Shown: piece by piece, positions 5,859 through 7,517 of the stretch
How positions within the stretch are numbered: position 1 is the stretch's first letter
Layout: each line of letters opens with the position of its first letter
Assembly: GCA_013824055.1 (NCBI GenBank)
Contig: PNNE01000369.1
Coordinates: 1-7,517 of the forward strand
DNA length: 7,517 bases
Direction: 5' to 3'
From: Rhodobacter sp.
Lineage (GTDB): Bacteria; Pseudomonadota; Alphaproteobacteria; Rhodobacterales; Rhodobacteraceae
Translations under genes and position numbers: made by a program
The notes under the pieces: model-generated
The model's input: the letters and a program-made list of their open reading frames with translations, nothing else
What the model was told of the DNA's origin: nothing
Database searches by the model: none

Positions 5859-6598
5859 TGCCCTTTGACCTGGGACCGCTGGCGCTGGTGTGGCTGGCGG
5901 TCGCCTGTCTGGTGGCGGGATTCGTGCGCGGCTATTCCGGCTTCGGCTTTTCGGCCCTGCTGATCGCTTCTGCCAGTCTTGTGACCAATCCGCTGAACTT
6001 CGTGGCCGTTGTCGTCATTCTGGAAATGGTGATGTCCCTGCAACACGCCAAGGGGGCGGGGCCGGACGTGGACTGGAAGCGGGTCGGCTGGCTTTTGGGC
6101 GGGGCGGCCATCGGGTTGCCGCTGGGGCTGTGGATCCTGACCGGCGTCAGCGAGGACACGGCTCGGGCGGTCATCTCGGGCTACGTGCTTTTGATGTGCG
6201 TCGTGCTTCTGGCAGGCTGGCGGCTGGCGACCGAGGTCAGGGGCGCGCCGAACGGGGTTGCGGGGGTCATCTCGGGCCTTGCCAATGCGCCGGGCATGGG
6301 GGGCCTGCCGGTGGCCGCCTACTTTGCGGCGCAACCGATGCCGGCCAATGTCTTCCGGGCGACGCTGATCGCCTATTTCCCGCTCCTGGACCTCTATTCC
6401 GCGCCGCTCTACTGGCTGGCCGGACTGGTCAGCTGGGACACGCTCTGGGCGGCGCTGATCGCCTTGCCGGTGACCTTGTTCGGCAACTGGCTGGGCGGAC
6501 GGCACTTCTTTGGCACCGACCCGCAGGAGTTCCGCCGCTTTGCCATCGTCCTGCTGGCCGGGCTGGCGGCTTTGGGTCTGGGCAAGGCGCTGATCTGA
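5858..6598 (+). CDS. tauZ: TSUP-family sulfite/sulfate exporter (TauE/SafE type)
   Basis: A 246-residue membrane protein of the TauE/SafE (old DUF81) family. Hydrophobic segments run at about 7-24, 31-60, 76-95, 104-120, 134-158, 166-190, 194-212 and 227-245. The two family half-repeats show as GFVRGYSGFGFSALL (from 21) and GVISGLANAPGMGGLPVAAYF (from 136). Proteins of this family beside xsc are thought to export the sulfite or sulfate released by desulfonation; that role is inferred from context, and the exact anion cannot be read here. Its ATG overlaps the xsc stop by one base (TGATG), with AGG at 5848-5850 as a modest ribosome site, so translational coupling is likely. The symbol tauZ follows usage for such xsc-linked exporters and is less certain than the family. 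Confidence 0.85.
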   Translation: MPFDLGPLALVWLAVACLVAGFVRGYSGFGFSALLIASASLVTNPLNFVAVVVILEMVMSLQHAKGAGPDVDWKRVGWLLGGAAIGLPLGLWILTGVSEDTARAVISGYVLLMCVVLLAGWRLATEVRGAPNGVAGVISGLANAPGMGGLPVAAYFAAQPMPANVFRATLIAYFPLLDLYSAPLYWLAGLVSWDTLWAALIALPVTLFGNWLGGRHFFGTDPQEFRRFAIVLLAGLAALGLGKALI

Positions 6599-7517
6599 TG
6601 TGGCTGATTGTGAACGCGGGTTCGTCTTCGCTGAAGCTGAAGGTCTTCGACGGTGAACGGGAGGTCGCAAGAGCCACTGTCGGCGAGATCGGACCGGACG
6701 GTCATCGCGCCGCACTGGCGCTGGGCCTGGCGCAAGCCGGCGTGTCGGCAGATCGGTTGACGGCGGCGGCGCATCGGGTCGTCCACGGCGGGGCGATGCT
6801 GGCCGCGACCTGCCGGGTGACGCCCGAGGTCTTGCGGCAGATCGAGGCCTGCGTGCCGCTTGCCCCCTTGCACAATCCGGCGAATCTGGTGGGACTTCAG
6901 GCCGTTGCGGACCTGGCTCCGGCCTTGCCGCAATACGCGGCCTTCGACACCGCCTTTCATGCGACGAACCCCGAGGTTGCAACGGCCTATGCCCTGCCCA
7001 AGGCCGAACGTGACCGCGGGCTGCGGCGCTTTGGCTTTCACGGTCTGAGCTATGCCGCCCTGGTGCGGATTCTGCGGCTTCGGGACGCGCTGCCAGAGCG
7101 GCTGCTGGCCTGTCACCTGGGCAACGGATGCTCGCTGGCCGCGATTGTGAACGGGCGTTCGGTTGCGACGACGATGGGCTATTCGCCGCTGGACGGGCTG
7201 ACGATGGGCACGCGGGCGGGCAGCATCGACGGCAACGCGGTGCTGCGGCTGGCGCAGATGCACGGGGTGGACCGGGCAGCCCGCATCCTGAACCGGGAAA
7301 GCGGCCTTCTGGGCCTGGGCGGGCACAGCGATCTTCGCGCTCTTCATGCCGCCGGGACGCCCGAAGCGCGGTTCGCCCTGCGGCACTTTGCCTATTGGGC
7401 GGTCCGCCATGCCGGGTCGATGGTCGCCGCGATGGGCGGCCTTGATGCCGTGGTCTTTACCGGCGGCATCGGCGAAAACGATCCCTGGATGCGGAAGGAA
7501 ATCCTTGCGGGGCTGGC
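6598..7517 (+). CDS. ackA: Acetate kinase, N-terminal part (3' end outside window)
   Basis: An open frame from ATG 6598 to the window end, 306 full codons. It makes acetate + ATP from acetyl phosphate + ADP, reversibly, and would use the acetyl phosphate made by Xsc. Family motifs occur in order: NAGSSSLK (6-13), HRVVHGG (59-65, substrate Arg60), PLAPLHNP, FDTAFH (116-121, catalytic Asp117), FGFHGLSY (His148), HLGNG (173-177), MGYSPLDGLTMGTRAG (Arg206), GLLGLGGHSDLR, and FTGGIGEN (287-294). The C-terminal catalytic Glu lies beyond the window. Spacing from the start to Arg60 is about 30 residues shorter than in well-studied acetate kinases (Arg91 in Methanosarcina), so this is a compact form. 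Its ATG overlaps the exporter stop (TGATG); AAGG at 6584-6587 is a weak ribosome site, so coupling to the upstream genes is likely. Confidence 0.92.
   Translation, partial: MWLIVNAGSSSLKLKVFDGEREVARATVGEIGPDGHRAALALGLAQAGVSADRLTAAAHRVVHGGAMLAATCRVTPEVLRQIEACVPLAPLHNPANLVGLQAVADLAPALPQYAAFDTAFHATNPEVATAYALPKAERDRGLRRFGFHGLSYAALVRILRLRDALPERLLACHLGNGCSLAAIVNGRSVATTMGYSPLDGLTMGTRAGSIDGNAVLRLAQMHGVDRAARILNRESGLLGLGGHSDLRALHAAGTPEARFALRHFAYWAVRHAGSMVAAMGGLDAVVFTGGIGENDPWMRKEILAGL

Noticed and set aside
5627..6982. A 451-codon minus-strand open frame opposite xsc, the exporter and ackA
   Set aside because: It spans three real genes on the other strand and is Arg/Pro/Gln-rich, typical of a high-GC shadow frame.

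Overview
This is a GC-rich window, about two thirds G+C by eye. Gene content and protein wording are typical of an alphaproteobacterium of the Rhodobacterales/Paracoccaceae type (Paracoccus or Rhodobacter-like). That placement is an inference from recognised families, not from a database search. Most of the window is a taurine (2-aminoethanesulfonate) dissimilation locus, interrupted by two genes with no obvious link to taurine.

Layout, left to right. Positions 1-633 hold the C-terminal part of a taurine-pyruvate aminotransferase (tpa). Positions 634-965 are non-coding, with three consecutive hairpins just after tpa and a good promoter candidate ahead of tRNA-Thr(TGT) at 966-1041. Positions 1042-1226 separate the tRNA from a convergent gene and contain that gene's terminator and a 12-bp G/C-skewed tandem repeat. 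Positions 1227-2327 (minus strand) encode a membrane fatty acid desaturase with three complete histidine boxes. Positions 2478-3928 hold tauR, a MocR-type taurine-responsive activator, broken by a one-base frameshift near 2950. The tauR-xsc gap (3929-4085) contains two direct repeats that resemble TauR operators. Positions 4086-7517 are a tightly coupled operon: xsc (sulfoacetaldehyde acetyltransferase), a TSUP-family sulfite/sulfate exporter (tauZ-like), and acetate kinase (ackA, cut by the window end). Both internal junctions overlap as TGATG.

How the genes work together: Tpa transfers the amino group of taurine to pyruvate, giving sulfoacetaldehyde and alanine. Xsc uses thiamine diphosphate and phosphate to split sulfoacetaldehyde into sulfite and acetyl phosphate. 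The TSUP protein probably exports the sulfur anion. AckA can turn acetyl phosphate plus ADP into acetate plus ATP. TauR would switch the genes on when taurine is present, so its frameshift is the main biological question here.

I see no wholly new system. The observations most worth checking are the tauR frameshift, which lies five bases after a correctly phased GGGAAAG slippery heptamer; the strong G-quadruplex motif in the desaturase 3' region; and ackA directly downstream of xsc, where pta is the commoner partner.
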